Source of the DNA: an uncultured Rhizobiaceae bacterium
GTDB taxonomy: Bacteria; Pseudomonadota; Alphaproteobacteria; Rhizobiales; Rhizobiaceae
Length of the DNA stretch: 64,000 nt
NCBI GenBank assembly: GCA_951813045.1
Contig: CATOTF010000002.1
Coordinates: 186,001-250,000, forward strand
Reading direction: 5' to 3'
In this document: piece by piece, positions 43,690 to 52,115 of the stretch
Position numbering within the stretch: position 1 is the first letter of the stretch
How the letters are laid out: each line of letters starts with the position of its first letter
The notes under the pieces: model-generated
What the model saw: the letters and a program-made list of their open reading frames with translations, nothing else
What the model was told of the DNA's origin: nothing
Database searches by the model: none
Made by a program: the position numbers and the translations under genes

Positions 43690-45204
43690 ATGACAAAACA
43701 GCCTAATGTTCTGACTCGAAGTGTTGCTGCGATTGGGCTGTCAATCAGAACCAAATTGCAGATCGCGTTTATGGGCATCACTTGTTTGTTGGTCGCACTT
43801 GCGCTCTTTGGTCTAAACTTTTTGAAACAGGCCAACACCCGCACCGAGGCGTTGATCCAAGATCAAGAGCGTATCGAGTATTTCAATGAAATCCATGCTT
43901 ATGTAGGTGACCTCATCGTCTTGGTTGTCGGCCAATACACGCCGCATGCAGTTGATGCAAAATCGGCAGGAACTTTCTTCGTAATTCCAATCAATGATAG
44001 GCTCGACAACCTCAGGTTATTCGTGAACAGAGGCGTACGGCGCTTTGGACAATCAGGCTTGCCGGATGTGGAGCTTATTGCGCGTTTGCGGTCCAAACTC
44101 CAAATTCTCAGGCCACTTGCCGCCGAGACCCAACGCTTACGTCAAAAGGACGGCAAAATTGTTGCTGCTCCCTATGCCATGGAAAACCTTTTTGAACCGC
44201 TGCGCACTATCCAGCGCGACGTTTTCACTGTCGTTCAAGACATCGAAAAAGACATGGCCAATCGCGCCAAGACGATGGCTCTCGCCTATCAGACTTCGCG
44301 CCAATTGGTGGCCGCATCTGCGTTTCTCGCCGTTGGCTTTGCCGCCCTTCTTGGTTATGCGATATCATCCTCATTTACATGGCCCATTCGACGCATCGGG
44401 CAAACACTGGATACAGTAGCACAGGGAGATTTCAACGCGCGGGTTTCCGTACCCAACCAGGACGAGCTCGGTGAACTAGCCCATAATGTAAACGCCACAA
44501 GTGAGCAACTTGGTAAACTTTACAATGAGGTAGAGAGTCAACGTGCAGACCTAGCGGCTGAACATGCGAAGTCTGAGACGCTCCTTTATAATCTGCTGCC
44601 TGAAGAAATTGCTACACGTCTGAAACTTGAACCGGGCAGGACGATAGCCGATAGCTTTCCTAAAGTAGCGATCCTTTTTGCCGACATCGTGGATTTCACG
44701 CCCAGATCCGCCTCGCTATCGCCAGAAGAGGTGGTGGGGTTGCTGAACAAGATCTTCAGCGTCTTCGATGGGCTCGCGGAAAAGCATGGCATGGAGAAAA
44801 TCAAGACCATCGGAGACGCCTACATGGTTGCGGCGGGAATGCCTTCTGCGGTGGAAGACCCAGTTCATCGTGCGGCAGAGATGGCAATAGACATGCAACG
44901 AACTGTGGCCGAAATGTCTCCCGAGTTCACAGATGGGCTGGAGATTCGCATTGGACTCCACGCGGGCCCGGCGGTGGCGGGAGTCATAGGTAACCAGAAG
45001 TTATTCTATGATGTTTGGGGTGAGACGGTGAACACGGCAAGTCGTTTGGAGAGCCATGGCGAACCAGGTCGAATTCAGGCAACAATAGCCGCAAAACAAG
45101 AGCTGGATCAGGACTACCAATTCGCACATCGAGGAACGGTTGAATTGAAGGGTGTCGGAGCGGTGGAAACCTGGTGGTTGACCGAAAAACAAACATCAAC
45201 TTAG
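43690..45204 (+). CDS. Membrane-bound class III adenylate cyclase with HAMP domain
   Basis: 504 residues. Transmembrane helix at about 25-45, a sensory extracytoplasmic region to about 200, second helix about 205-228, HAMP domain (SFTWPIRRIGQTLDTVAQGDFNARV), a short coiled coil, then the cyclase domain: metal aspartate in ILFADIVDFTPRSA, adenine-selecting lysine in MEKIKTIGDAYMVAAG, second metal aspartate and transition-state N/R in YDVWGETVNTASRLES. These residues favour ATP over GTP. Ligand of the sensor region unknown. It converges on bigR with 23 bases between. Confidence 0.92.
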   Translation: MTKQPNVLTRSVAAIGLSIRTKLQIAFMGITCLLVALALFGLNFLKQANTRTEALIQDQERIEYFNEIHAYVGDLIVLVVGQYTPHAVDAKSAGTFFVIPINDRLDNLRLFVNRGVRRFGQSGLPDVELIARLRSKLQILRPLAAETQRLRQKDGKIVAAPYAMENLFEPLRTIQRDVFTVVQDIEKDMANRAKTMALAYQTSRQLVAASAFLAVGFAALLGYAISSSFTWPIRRIGQTLDTVAQGDFNARVSVPNQDELGELAHNVNATSEQLGKLYNEVESQRADLAAEHAKSETLLYNLLPEEIATRLKLEPGRTIADSFPKVAILFADIVDFTPRSASLSPEEVVGLLNKIFSVFDGLAEKHGMEKIKTIGDAYMVAAGMPSAVEDPVHRAAEMAIDMQRTVAEMSPEFTDGLEIRIGLHAGPAVAGVIGNQKLFYDVWGETVNTASRLESHGEPGRIQATIAAKQELDQDYQFAHRGTVELKGVGAVETWWLTEKQTST

Positions 45205-45227
45205 GGCTCAACGCTGCCGACCGCCCC

Positions 45228-45527
45228 CTACTTATAAAGCTCGCAGAGCGTCTCAATCAGCTTCCGCGCCTGTTCGCTGGCCAGTTGGTAATATATCTTC
45301 TGCCCGTCGCGGCGGGTAGAAACCAGTTCTGCTTCCCGCAGTTTTGCAAGATGTTGAGACAGGGCGCTTTGGCCGAGGCCTGAGTCCTGTTGCAAGCCGC
45401 CGACCGTCTGCTCCCCTTCGACAAGTTTACATAAAACCATCAGCCGATGGCGGTTGGCCATGAGGGTTAGCAGTTCTTCGGCACGTTCAGCATTGTCGTG
45501 CATGGTTTGCAGGTCGGGAAATTTCAT
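45228..45527 (-). CDS. bigR: ArsR-family sulfane-sulfur sensor, BigR/SqrR type
   Basis: 99-residue winged-helix repressor (HTH: SGLGQSALSQHLAKLREAELV). Two cysteines at 33 (LMVLCKLVEGE) and 95 (ETLCELYK) match the pair that forms a disulfide or polysulfide link in BigR/SqrR, releasing DNA when persulfides accumulate. No arsenic or metal motif is evident. Divergent from the yeeE-yeeE-blh operon with a palindrome in the 61-base gap, exactly the BigR layout. Confidence 0.88.
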   Translation of the reverse strand: MKFPDLQTMHDNAERAEELLTLMANRHRLMVLCKLVEGEQTVGGLQQDSGLGQSALSQHLAKLREAELVSTRRDGQKIYYQLASEQARKLIETLCELYK

Positions 45528-45535
45528 CTTGATAA

Positions 45536-45551
45536 ATTAGAGGTTTCTAAT
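45536..45551. promoter_or_regulatory. BigR operator candidate
   Basis: Inverted repeat ATTAGA-GGTT-TCTAAT in an AT-rich stretch between bigR and the first yeeE gene; it lies 9 bases from the bigR start, suiting control of both directions. Confidence 0.7.
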
Positions 45552-45588
45552 ATATATGCAAGAGAGAAATTGAGATTACGGGTGCATT

Positions 45589-46029
45589 ATGACTGAATTT
45601 ACTCCTCTTGCCTCGACATTTGGCGGTGCTCTGATTGGCTTTTCGGCGGTCCTGCTGATGGCATTCAACGGGCGTATCGCCGGTATCAGCGGCATCGGTT
45701 CGTCGGTCCTGCCACCGTGGGCGGAAAAACTCGATCAAGGCGACCTGACATGGCGTCTGGCCTTTATTGCGGGCCTGCTTTTAGCGCCACTGCTTGTACC
45801 GTTGCTCAGCGGAGAGCCTGTTCAACAGACGGTTTCTTCAAATATTCCACTGATGGTGGTTGCAGGTTTGATCACCGGGTTTGGCTCGGTGTTCGGCGGC
45901 GGTTGCACCTCCGGCCACGGGGTATGCGGCATGTCGCGTCTCTCAACACGGTCGCTCATCGCAACCGCCACCTTTATGGCCGTTGCATCGGTGACCGTCT
46001 TTATCACCCGTCACGTGGTGGGAGGTTAG
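45589..46029 (+). CDS. YeeE/YedE-family sulfur transporter component
   Basis: 146-residue membrane protein, about four helices. The conserved GGGCTSGHGVCGMSRLS has the cysteines that relay thiosulfate or sulfane sulfur through YeeE proteins. Together with the next gene it makes up a split two-part YeeE. First gene of the BigR-controlled operon; stop and next start are separated by four bases with GGAGG between. Confidence 0.9.
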   Translation: MTEFTPLASTFGGALIGFSAVLLMAFNGRIAGISGIGSSVLPPWAEKLDQGDLTWRLAFIAGLLLAPLLVPLLSGEPVQQTVSSNIPLMVVAGLITGFGSVFGGGCTSGHGVCGMSRLSTRSLIATATFMAVASVTVFITRHVVGG

Positions 46030-46033
46030 TTCC

Positions 46034-46459
46034 ATGAAAAGTATTGCAGGATTTTTTTGCGGCCTGTTGTTCGGTATCGGGCTTGTCGTTTCCGGGATGA
46101 GCGACCCGGCTAAAGTGCTCAATTTTCTTGATTTTACCGGCACATGGGACCCGAGCCTCGCATTCGTCATGGGAGGGGCTGTGATCACGGCCTTTATCGG
46201 TTTTCGTGTTGTATTGGGTCGTTCGGCCCCGGTTTTCGCCGGACGCTTCAACCTGCCAACCAAATCCGATGTGGACGGCCAATTGCTCACCGGTGCCGCG
46301 GTGTTTGGCCTTGGTTGGGGATTGGGCGGTTTTTGCCCCGGACCGGCGTTTACGGCGCTGCCCTTGTTATCGACGGGGATAATTGCCTATTTTCCCGCCT
46401 TATTGATTGGCATGTGGGCAGGAAGAATGGCACCATCATTCCTCAATGCGCCCGCATAG
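46034..46459 (+). CDS. YeeE/YedE-family sulfur transporter component, second half (DUF6691-like)
   Basis: 141-residue membrane protein with about four helices and the cysteine motif GGFCPGPAFTAL. Opening MKSIAGFFCGLLFGIGLVVSGMSDPAKVLNFLD is typical of the partner half of split YeeE transporters. Lies between the first half and blh, ending 9 bases before the blh start. Confidence 0.9.
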   Translation: MKSIAGFFCGLLFGIGLVVSGMSDPAKVLNFLDFTGTWDPSLAFVMGGAVITAFIGFRVVLGRSAPVFAGRFNLPTKSDVDGQLLTGAAVFGLGWGLGGFCPGPAFTALPLLSTGIIAYFPALLIGMWAGRMAPSFLNAPA

Positions 46460-46468
46460 GAGAATAAA

Positions 46469-47356
46469 ATGTCAAATTGGCCCGTTAATTTGGAACAAAA
46501 GCCCGATGTTCGTGGGTTTTTCGATCCCGAGACAAATACCATCTCCTATTGCGTAAAAGATCCCGGCAGCAACGCCTGTGCATTATATGACAGCGTGCTG
46601 GATTTCGATTTCGCATCCGGTCGCACATCGAAAAAATCTGCTGATGCACTGATCGAATACGTGAAAGAGCAGGGGTTGAAAGTTGAGTGGATCATCGAGA
46701 GCCATGTCCACGCCGACCACCTGTCGGCAGCGCCCTATTTGCAGGAAGAGCTTGGCGGCAAGCTGGGCATTAGCGCCCGTGTTGTCGAAGTGCAGGATAT
46801 TTTCGGCAAAATATTCAACGAAGGTACGGAGTTTCAGCGCGACGGAAGTCAGTTTGATGCGCTTTTCGAAGAAGGTGATACCTATCAAATTGGAACATTG
46901 TCCGCTTTTGTCATGGTCACCCCCGGCCATACGCCCGCATGCACATGCCATGTAATCGGTGACGCCATCATTGTTGGCGACACGCTGTTCATGCCGGACG
47001 GTGGTTCCGCCCGCGCCGATTTTCCCGGTGGCGATGCCCGGCAACTCTATCAATCCATTCAAAAAGTGCTCAGCCTTCCAGAACAAATGCGCATGTTCAT
47101 CTGCCATGATTACGGCCCCGGTGGCCGGGATATCGCTTGGGAAACCACCATCGCTGAACAACGGGCATTGAATATCCATGTCAAAGACGGTATTGACGAA
47201 GAAGCCTACGTGAAAATGCGCACCGAACGAGACGCGCAACTTTCCATGCCCAAACTGATTATCCCAAGCGTGCAAGTGAACATGCGGGCAGGCGATATGC
47301 CAGCCCCGGCGTCGGATGGGAAAACCTATCTCAAAGTTCCGGTGGATGGGTTATAG
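46469..47356 (+). CDS. blh: Persulfide dioxygenase Blh (MBL fold)
   Basis: 295-residue beta-lactamase-like hydrolase of the ETHE1 type, which oxidises glutathione persulfide to sulfite using a mono-iron site. Metal residues in ESHVHADHLSAAPYL (HxHxDH), VTPGHTPACTCHVIG (H), IIVGDTLF (D) and ICHDYGPGGRD (H). No fused rhodanese domain. Last gene of the BigR operon: sensor, sulfur transport and persulfide oxidation together form an H2S/persulfide detoxification unit. RBS GGAG is clear. Confidence 0.93.
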   Translation: MSNWPVNLEQKPDVRGFFDPETNTISYCVKDPGSNACALYDSVLDFDFASGRTSKKSADALIEYVKEQGLKVEWIIESHVHADHLSAAPYLQEELGGKLGISARVVEVQDIFGKIFNEGTEFQRDGSQFDALFEEGDTYQIGTLSAFVMVTPGHTPACTCHVIGDAIIVGDTLFMPDGGSARADFPGGDARQLYQSIQKVLSLPEQMRMFICHDYGPGGRDIAWETTIAEQRALNIHVKDGIDEEAYVKMRTERDAQLSMPKLIIPSVQVNMRAGDMPAPASDGKTYLKVPVDGL

Positions 47357-47363
47357 AAATACA

Positions 47364-47840
47364 ATGCCCGCAATATCTCCGGCTTTGGCAGGAGAAGAAT
47401 ACAGAATTGCTGAAATCTGGCATGAAGCCTGGCATGGTGCCCATAAATCAATTGTGGACCCGGACCTGGCAGAAGCCCGCACTTTTGGCAGTTTTCAAAG
47501 GCGCCTGAATCCCCTGATGAACGATGTATTGGTAGCAAGGGTTAAAGGTGAAATTGCTGGATTCTCAATCGTAAGGTTCAATGAAATTTTCCAGTTCTTC
47601 GTGAGTTCCTCACACTGGGGGACAGGCGTTGCGCAGGAGTTGATCAAGGCCACCGAGCAATTATTGGCGGCGCGTGGAGTAGGTGTTGCATCACTCACCT
47701 GTGTGGCCGGTAATGACCGGGCAATTGCATTTTATATAAAATCCGGTTGGGCAATTTTTGAAGAAAAAATTGAACGCCTTGAATCAGAATTGGGGGAGTT
47801 CGAGGTTCCCAGTGTGAAATTCAGAAAACAACTGTTGTGA
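47364..47840 (+). CDS. GNAT-family N-acetyltransferase
   Basis: About 158 residues. Acetyl-CoA loop SSSHWGTGVAQELIKATEQLL and terminal IAFYIKSGWAIFEEKIE are typical. The opening IAEIWHEAWHGAHK resembles acetyltransferases of the YjaB/ElaA kind. Start is uncertain: ATGs at 47364, 47346 and 47316 are in frame, the last two overlapping blh. Acceptor unknown; it may be cotranscribed with the sulfur operon. Confidence 0.8.
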   Translation: MPAISPALAGEEYRIAEIWHEAWHGAHKSIVDPDLAEARTFGSFQRRLNPLMNDVLVARVKGEIAGFSIVRFNEIFQFFVSSSHWGTGVAQELIKATEQLLAARGVGVASLTCVAGNDRAIAFYIKSGWAIFEEKIERLESELGEFEVPSVKFRKQLL

Positions 47841-47946
47841 TGAAATGAACTCCTCAAGATTTGACCAAACAGGCAAAAAATTGGACTTTCCCTAATCCAG
47901 CGTCTGCACTACACAGTGCGCAACAATTTATTGCGGAGCGCATATC

Positions 47947-49446
47947 ATGAGAGAAATTCAACATTATATCGGTGGGCAACTGGTGTCCGGTACGTCCGGA
48001 CGGACTGCGGATGTTTACAATCCGGCAACCGGTGAAATTCAGGCGCAAGTGCCGCTGGCATCCGCCGATGAGTTAAACGGTGCTATTGAGAACGCCAAAC
48101 AGGCGCAGGTCGGTTGGGCGGCACAGAACCCGCAAAAGCGCGGACGCGTTATGATGGAATTTGTCCGACTTCTGCACCGCGATATGGACAAGCTTGCCGA
48201 GATGCTTTCCTGTGAACATGGCAAGACAGTGCCCGATGCAAAGGGCGATGTGATCCGTGGTCTTGAAGTTGCCGAATACTGCATTGGTGCTGCCCAAATG
48301 CTCAAGGGTGAATTCACCGAAGGGGCGGGCCCCGGAATCGATATGCATTCGGTTAAACAACCGCTTGGTGTTGTGGCGGGGATAACTCCGTTCAACTTCC
48401 CGGCGATGATCCCCATGTGGAAATTCTGCCCGGCGATTGCTTGCGGAAACGCATTTATCCTCAAACCGTCGGAGCGTGACCCATCTGTTCCCAACATGCT
48501 GGCTCAACTCATGAGCGAAGCGGGACTTCCCGATGGTGTTCTCAATGTTGTCCACGGGGACAAGGAAGCTGTTGATGGCATTCTCGACCATGAAGATATT
48601 ATGGCCGTTGGTTTTGTCGGTTCCACACCGATTGCTGAATATGTCTACACCCGCGGCTGCGCCAATGGTAAGCGCGTGCAGTGCTTCGGTGGCGCCAAAA
48701 ACCACATGATCATTATGCCGGATGCGGATATGGATCAGGCGGTTGATGCCCTTGTTGGTGCAGGATATGGCGCTGCCGGTGAACGCTGCATGGCGATTTC
48801 CGTCGCTGTCCCGGTTGGCGAAGACACCGCCAACCGGTTGATGGAAAAACTCACCCCACGTGTCGAAAATCTCAAGATTGCACCTTACACCGCTGGCGAC
48901 GATGCTGATTTTGGACCATTGGTCACCAAGGAAGCCCACACCCGCGTTAGAGGCTACGTCGACGCCGGTGTGAAACAGGGCGCGAACCTCGTCGTTGATG
49001 GCCGCGATTTCTCCATGCAGGGCTATGAAGACGGTTATTTCATCGGCGGTTGCCTGTTCGATAATGTCACCAAAGACATGTCGATCTACAGGGAAGAAAT
49101 CTTCGGCCCCGTTCTTTCCGTTGTCCGCGCCCAAAATTACGAAGAAGGCCTCGATCTCGCCATGAGCCATGAATACGGCAATGGCGTCGCGATCTTCACC
49201 CGCGATGGTGACGCGGCGCGCGATTTTGCTGCCCGTATCAACATCGGCATGGTCGGCATCAATGTGCCGATCCCCGTGCCGCTGGCCTATTACACATTCG
49301 GTGGCTGGAAACGGTCTGGATTTGGTGATTTGAACCAGCATGGTCCCGACGCGTTCAAGTTCTACACACGCACCAAAACCATCACATCGCGCTGGCCATC
49401 CGGCATTAAAGAGGGTGCGGAATTCTCAATTCCAACCATGGGATGA
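47947..49446 (+). CDS. mmsA: Methylmalonate-semialdehyde dehydrogenase (CoA-acylating) MmsA
   Basis: Oxidises methylmalonate or malonate semialdehyde to propionyl- or acetyl-CoA in valine, inositol and beta-alanine breakdown. 499 residues of the aldehyde dehydrogenase fold: oxyanion Asn in GITPFNFPAMIPMW (N150), NAD region FVGSTPIAEYVY, FGGAKNHMIIMPDAD (the usual general-base Glu is replaced, the mark of MmsA), catalytic C281 in GAAGERCMAIS, and EEIFGPVLSV. Complete. GGAG precedes the ATG. Confidence 0.96.
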   Translation: MREIQHYIGGQLVSGTSGRTADVYNPATGEIQAQVPLASADELNGAIENAKQAQVGWAAQNPQKRGRVMMEFVRLLHRDMDKLAEMLSCEHGKTVPDAKGDVIRGLEVAEYCIGAAQMLKGEFTEGAGPGIDMHSVKQPLGVVAGITPFNFPAMIPMWKFCPAIACGNAFILKPSERDPSVPNMLAQLMSEAGLPDGVLNVVHGDKEAVDGILDHEDIMAVGFVGSTPIAEYVYTRGCANGKRVQCFGGAKNHMIIMPDADMDQAVDALVGAGYGAAGERCMAISVAVPVGEDTANRLMEKLTPRVENLKIAPYTAGDDADFGPLVTKEAHTRVRGYVDAGVKQGANLVVDGRDFSMQGYEDGYFIGGCLFDNVTKDMSIYREEIFGPVLSVVRAQNYEEGLDLAMSHEYGNGVAIFTRDGDAARDFAARINIGMVGINVPIPVPLAYYTFGGWKRSGFGDLNQHGPDAFKFYTRTKTITSRWPSGIKEGAEFSIPTMG

Positions 49447-49480
49447 ATTAAATTATCCCCTTCGATTTGAAGCAATGAAC

Positions 49481-49513
49481 AATGCTCCTCAATCTGATTG
49501 AGGAGCATTTTTT
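49481..49513 (+). terminator. Terminator after mmsA that also contains the next gene's RBS
   Basis: Perfect 13-bp stem AATGCTCCTCAAT / ATTGAGGAGCATT with loop CTG, then a run of T ending at 49513, directly before an ATG. AGGAG (49501-49505) is inside the right arm. Confidence 0.88.
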
Positions 49514-49939
49514 ATGCCAGACAAAGGCAGAGAAATACAGGCGGTGCTGAGCCCAAGGGAACTCCCGAAAGCGGCGCGATCGACCTTGGAGATTCCAAAA
49601 GCATGTGACCTTCGAAACGATCAATTGATGTTTGGGTCAAGAGGCACGCGGGTAACAAGGTTGCAACATGCATTGACACTAAAGGGTTATGTTTTGGTTC
49701 GAGATGGCCTGTTTGGTCTGACGAGCCATCGGGTGGTACGGCAATTCCAGCGTGATAACCATTTGCCTGATACAGGTGTGATTGATATTGCCGAGTTGGC
49801 GCTTTTACTCGATAATTATGGCGTTGGAAGTTGGGTCCGCCAAATAAACAGAATGGTCAAACGTTACCTTAGCGCCAGATACCCCTTTCATAAAATGTGT
49901 CGAAAAGGCTTGCTTTCAATTTTCAATCGTTTCACTTAA
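49514..49939 (+). CDS. Peptidoglycan-binding-domain (PG_binding_1) protein
   Basis: 141 residues, no signal peptide. One PG_binding_1 module at about 37-97: MFGSRGTRVTRLQHALTLKGYVL, DGLFGLTSHRVVRQFQRDNHLPDTGVID. A basic C-terminal helix-rich tail (RQINRMVKRYLSARYPFHKMCRKG) follows. The ATG has AGGAG eight bases upstream, but that RBS is locked in the mmsA terminator hairpin, so expression could be low or regulated. A later start at 49628 would leave only the module. Function unknown; without export it could not reach peptidoglycan. Confidence 0.75.
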   Translation: MPDKGREIQAVLSPRELPKAARSTLEIPKACDLRNDQLMFGSRGTRVTRLQHALTLKGYVLVRDGLFGLTSHRVVRQFQRDNHLPDTGVIDIAELALLLDNYGVGSWVRQINRMVKRYLSARYPFHKMCRKGLLSIFNRFT

Positions 49940-49975
49940 TCTGGCGACCTCCCCCTGACCAGACCTATTGATTCC

Positions 49976-50614
49976 ATGAAAAGCAAAAACCAACGTTTGA
50001 CAGAAATCACCGGACTGGCGCCCGTTATTCCGGTTTTGCAGTTTGATGATGCTGACGTAGCAGTTGCCACCAGCCGCGCCTTGGTCGCGGGCGGGTTACC
50101 GGTAATTGAAATTACCTTGCGTACACCGGCTGCTTTAAAATGTATCGCGGCAGTTGCGAAACACGTTGAGGGGGCTGTTGTTGGCTCCGGCACGGTGATG
50201 ACAGCGGGCATGATGAAAGATTGTGTTGAAGTTGGGTGCCAGTTTCTGGTTTCTCCGGGTTCTACGCAGGAGCTAATCGACGCCAATAAAAAATATGACA
50301 TTCCGCTCCTTCCCGGTGTGGCAACACCAAGCGAGGCGATGGCCGTCATGGGCGAAGGTTATGAATTCCTGAAGTTTTTCCCCGCTGAACAGGCCGGTGG
50401 TGCTGATTACCTCAAGGCGGTCGCGCCTGTACTGCAAGGGGTTAAATTTTGCCCAACGGGTGGTCTGACCGCTGACAAAGCACCTGATTACCTTGCACTT
50501 CCCAACGTCGTTTGCGTTGGCGGGTCATGGGTTGCCCCGAAAGGCAAGATTGCTGCGGGCGACTGGGATGGCATCAGCGAGTTGGCTGCGCAGGCAAGCG
50601 CGCTTGCCCGCTGA
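49976..50614 (+). CDS. eda: 2-dehydro-3-deoxyphosphogluconate aldolase Eda
   Basis: Splits KDPG into pyruvate and glyceraldehyde-3-phosphate (Entner-Doudoroff). 212-residue TIM barrel: catalytic Glu in GLPVIEITLRTP, phosphate/substrate loop VVGSGTVMTAGMM, PGVATPSEAM and the Schiff-base lysine in FLKFFPAEQAGG, ending PTGGLTADKAPDYLALPNVVCVGGSWV. Ordinary and complete. edd and zwf are not beside it; modA follows at once. Confidence 0.95.
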   Translation: MKSKNQRLTEITGLAPVIPVLQFDDADVAVATSRALVAGGLPVIEITLRTPAALKCIAAVAKHVEGAVVGSGTVMTAGMMKDCVEVGCQFLVSPGSTQELIDANKKYDIPLLPGVATPSEAMAVMGEGYEFLKFFPAEQAGGADYLKAVAPVLQGVKFCPTGGLTADKAPDYLALPNVVCVGGSWVAPKGKIAAGDWDGISELAAQASALAR

Positions 50615-50635
50615 CCTTTATTGGCCGCTGATTTT

Positions 50636-51418
50636 ATGAATGGGATGCGTCCATTTCTAATAATGCTATTTGGGTTGGTGGCTTGGGCCACCACTCTGAA
50701 GTACGTGTTGTCCGCGGAACGCCTAGTAATTTTTGCCCCGTCCAGCATGACGGATGTGCTGAACAGGGTCGCTGTTGATTACGAGAACCAATCCGGGGTC
50801 AAGGTTTTGTTTTCCTTTTCCGGAACAGCTCAACTCGCCCGCCAACTTGAATATGGTGCGCCCGCTGACGTGTTTATCACCGCCGATGGGGAATGGATGA
50901 AATGGGCAATTGACCGCCAATTAGTTGAACACCATGCGGTTTCGCCAATTGCCGGTAACCAGCTGGTTGTTGCAGCGCGCAATGAGGTGGAGAACTGGGA
51001 AAATATCGAAATCCTTTTGACCCAAACCCGTTTTGCGATGGCGGAACCCAATGCGGTTCCTGCCGGTCGATATGCAAAACAGGCATTGATATCCCGTGGC
51101 ATTTGGGACAAGGCCGCCAAACAGGCCGTGTTTGGCGATAATGTGCGGGTGACATTGCGGCGTCTCGCGCTAGGCGAAGTGGCTGCCGCTATTGTATATG
51201 AATCGGATGTATCCGTTGAACCAACAGTCAAAACGATCCATACATTTCCAACCAATATTCATGAGCCTATTGTTTACTGGTCTGCCAAGGTAAATAGGTC
51301 GAAGGTTGGCGGTAACTTTATCAATTTTCTGAAAAATGCCACCGCCCGCCCCATATTTAAACAATTCGGATTTTTGCCCCCTCCGTCGGGCGCTGCATTA
51401 CCTGATAAGGGAAACTGA
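50636..51418 (+). CDS. modA: Molybdate ABC transporter, periplasmic binding protein ModA
   Basis: About 260 residues. The hydrophobic N-terminal signal is MNGMRPFLIMLFGLVAWATTL; the mature part begins LVIFAPSSMTDVLNRVAVDYE. Molybdate ligand regions are SSMTD, FSFSGTAQLARQLEYGAPADVFITAD, and AEPNAVPAGRYAKQAL with VYESDV near the C-terminus. Start set at ATG 50636, since the earlier TTG 50621 adds nothing. First of modABC. Confidence 0.93.
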   Translation: MNGMRPFLIMLFGLVAWATTLKYVLSAERLVIFAPSSMTDVLNRVAVDYENQSGVKVLFSFSGTAQLARQLEYGAPADVFITADGEWMKWAIDRQLVEHHAVSPIAGNQLVVAARNEVENWENIEILLTQTRFAMAEPNAVPAGRYAKQALISRGIWDKAAKQAVFGDNVRVTLRRLALGEVAAAIVYESDVSVEPTVKTIHTFPTNIHEPIVYWSAKVNRSKVGGNFINFLKNATARPIFKQFGFLPPPSGAALPDKGN

Positions 51419-51420
51419 TA

Positions 51421-52113
51421 TTGGCTTTGTTCAATGACCCTCAGATTTGGGGTGTGGTGCTGCTTTCATTGAAAGTGGCGGCTCTGGCTATTGTGGTGGC
51501 CCTTCCATTTGCGATCTGGATCGGCAAATTACTGGCCGGGCCGTCGTTCTTTGGTAAAGCACTCCTGAGCGCTTTGGTTCACCTGCCGCTGGTACTGCCA
51601 CCTGTTGTCACCGGTTATGCGCTGTTGGTGACTTTTGGTCGACGCGGATGGATCGGTTCCTATCTCGATCAATGGGGAATTAGCTTCACCTTCTCATGGA
51701 CGGGGGCATCGCTGGCCGCTGGCATAATGGCGTTTCCGTTGATCGTGCGGCCCATCCGATTAGCATTCGAAGCGCAGGATGATCGGTTGCTGGAAATGGC
51801 CTCGCTTCTTGGGGCCAGTGGTCGCAGACGATTTTTAACAATTACATTACCGCAGGCCTGGTCCGGCATTATTGCTGGAATGGTATTAGGTTTCGCCAAG
51901 GCACTGGGGGAATTTGGTGCAACGATTACATTTGTATCAAACATACCCGATGAAACGCAGACATTGTCTTTGGCCATCTACACATTATTGCAGTCACCAT
52001 CGGGCGACAACGCAGCACTGACCCTGATTACCCTATCCATAATTCTTTCGTTTGTAGCAATTTTCGCCTCCGAATGGCTGGCGCATTCCCATCAAAAGAA
52101 GAGGGAACGCTAG
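51421..52113 (+). CDS. modB: Molybdate ABC transporter permease ModB
   Basis: 230 residues, about five to six membrane helices. The coupling EAA-type loop is ASLLGASGRRRFLTITLPQAWSGIIAGMVLGFAKALGEFGATI, typical of ModB. Start is TTG at 51421 with AAGGGA upstream, two bases after the modA stop. Normal length. Confidence 0.94.
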   Translation: MALFNDPQIWGVVLLSLKVAALAIVVALPFAIWIGKLLAGPSFFGKALLSALVHLPLVLPPVVTGYALLVTFGRRGWIGSYLDQWGISFTFSWTGASLAAGIMAFPLIVRPIRLAFEAQDDRLLEMASLLGASGRRRFLTITLPQAWSGIIAGMVLGFAKALGEFGATITFVSNIPDETQTLSLAIYTLLQSPSGDNAALTLITLSIILSFVAIFASEWLAHSHQKKRER

Positions 52114-52115
52114 CC

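Noticed and set aside
43488-43706. Short frames on both strands before the adenylate cyclase
   Set aside because: No RBS, no similarity by eye; treated as leader region.
48073-49341. 422-codon open frame antisense to mmsA
   Set aside because: Fully inside a clear mmsA; the product has no recognisable domain and arises from codon bias.
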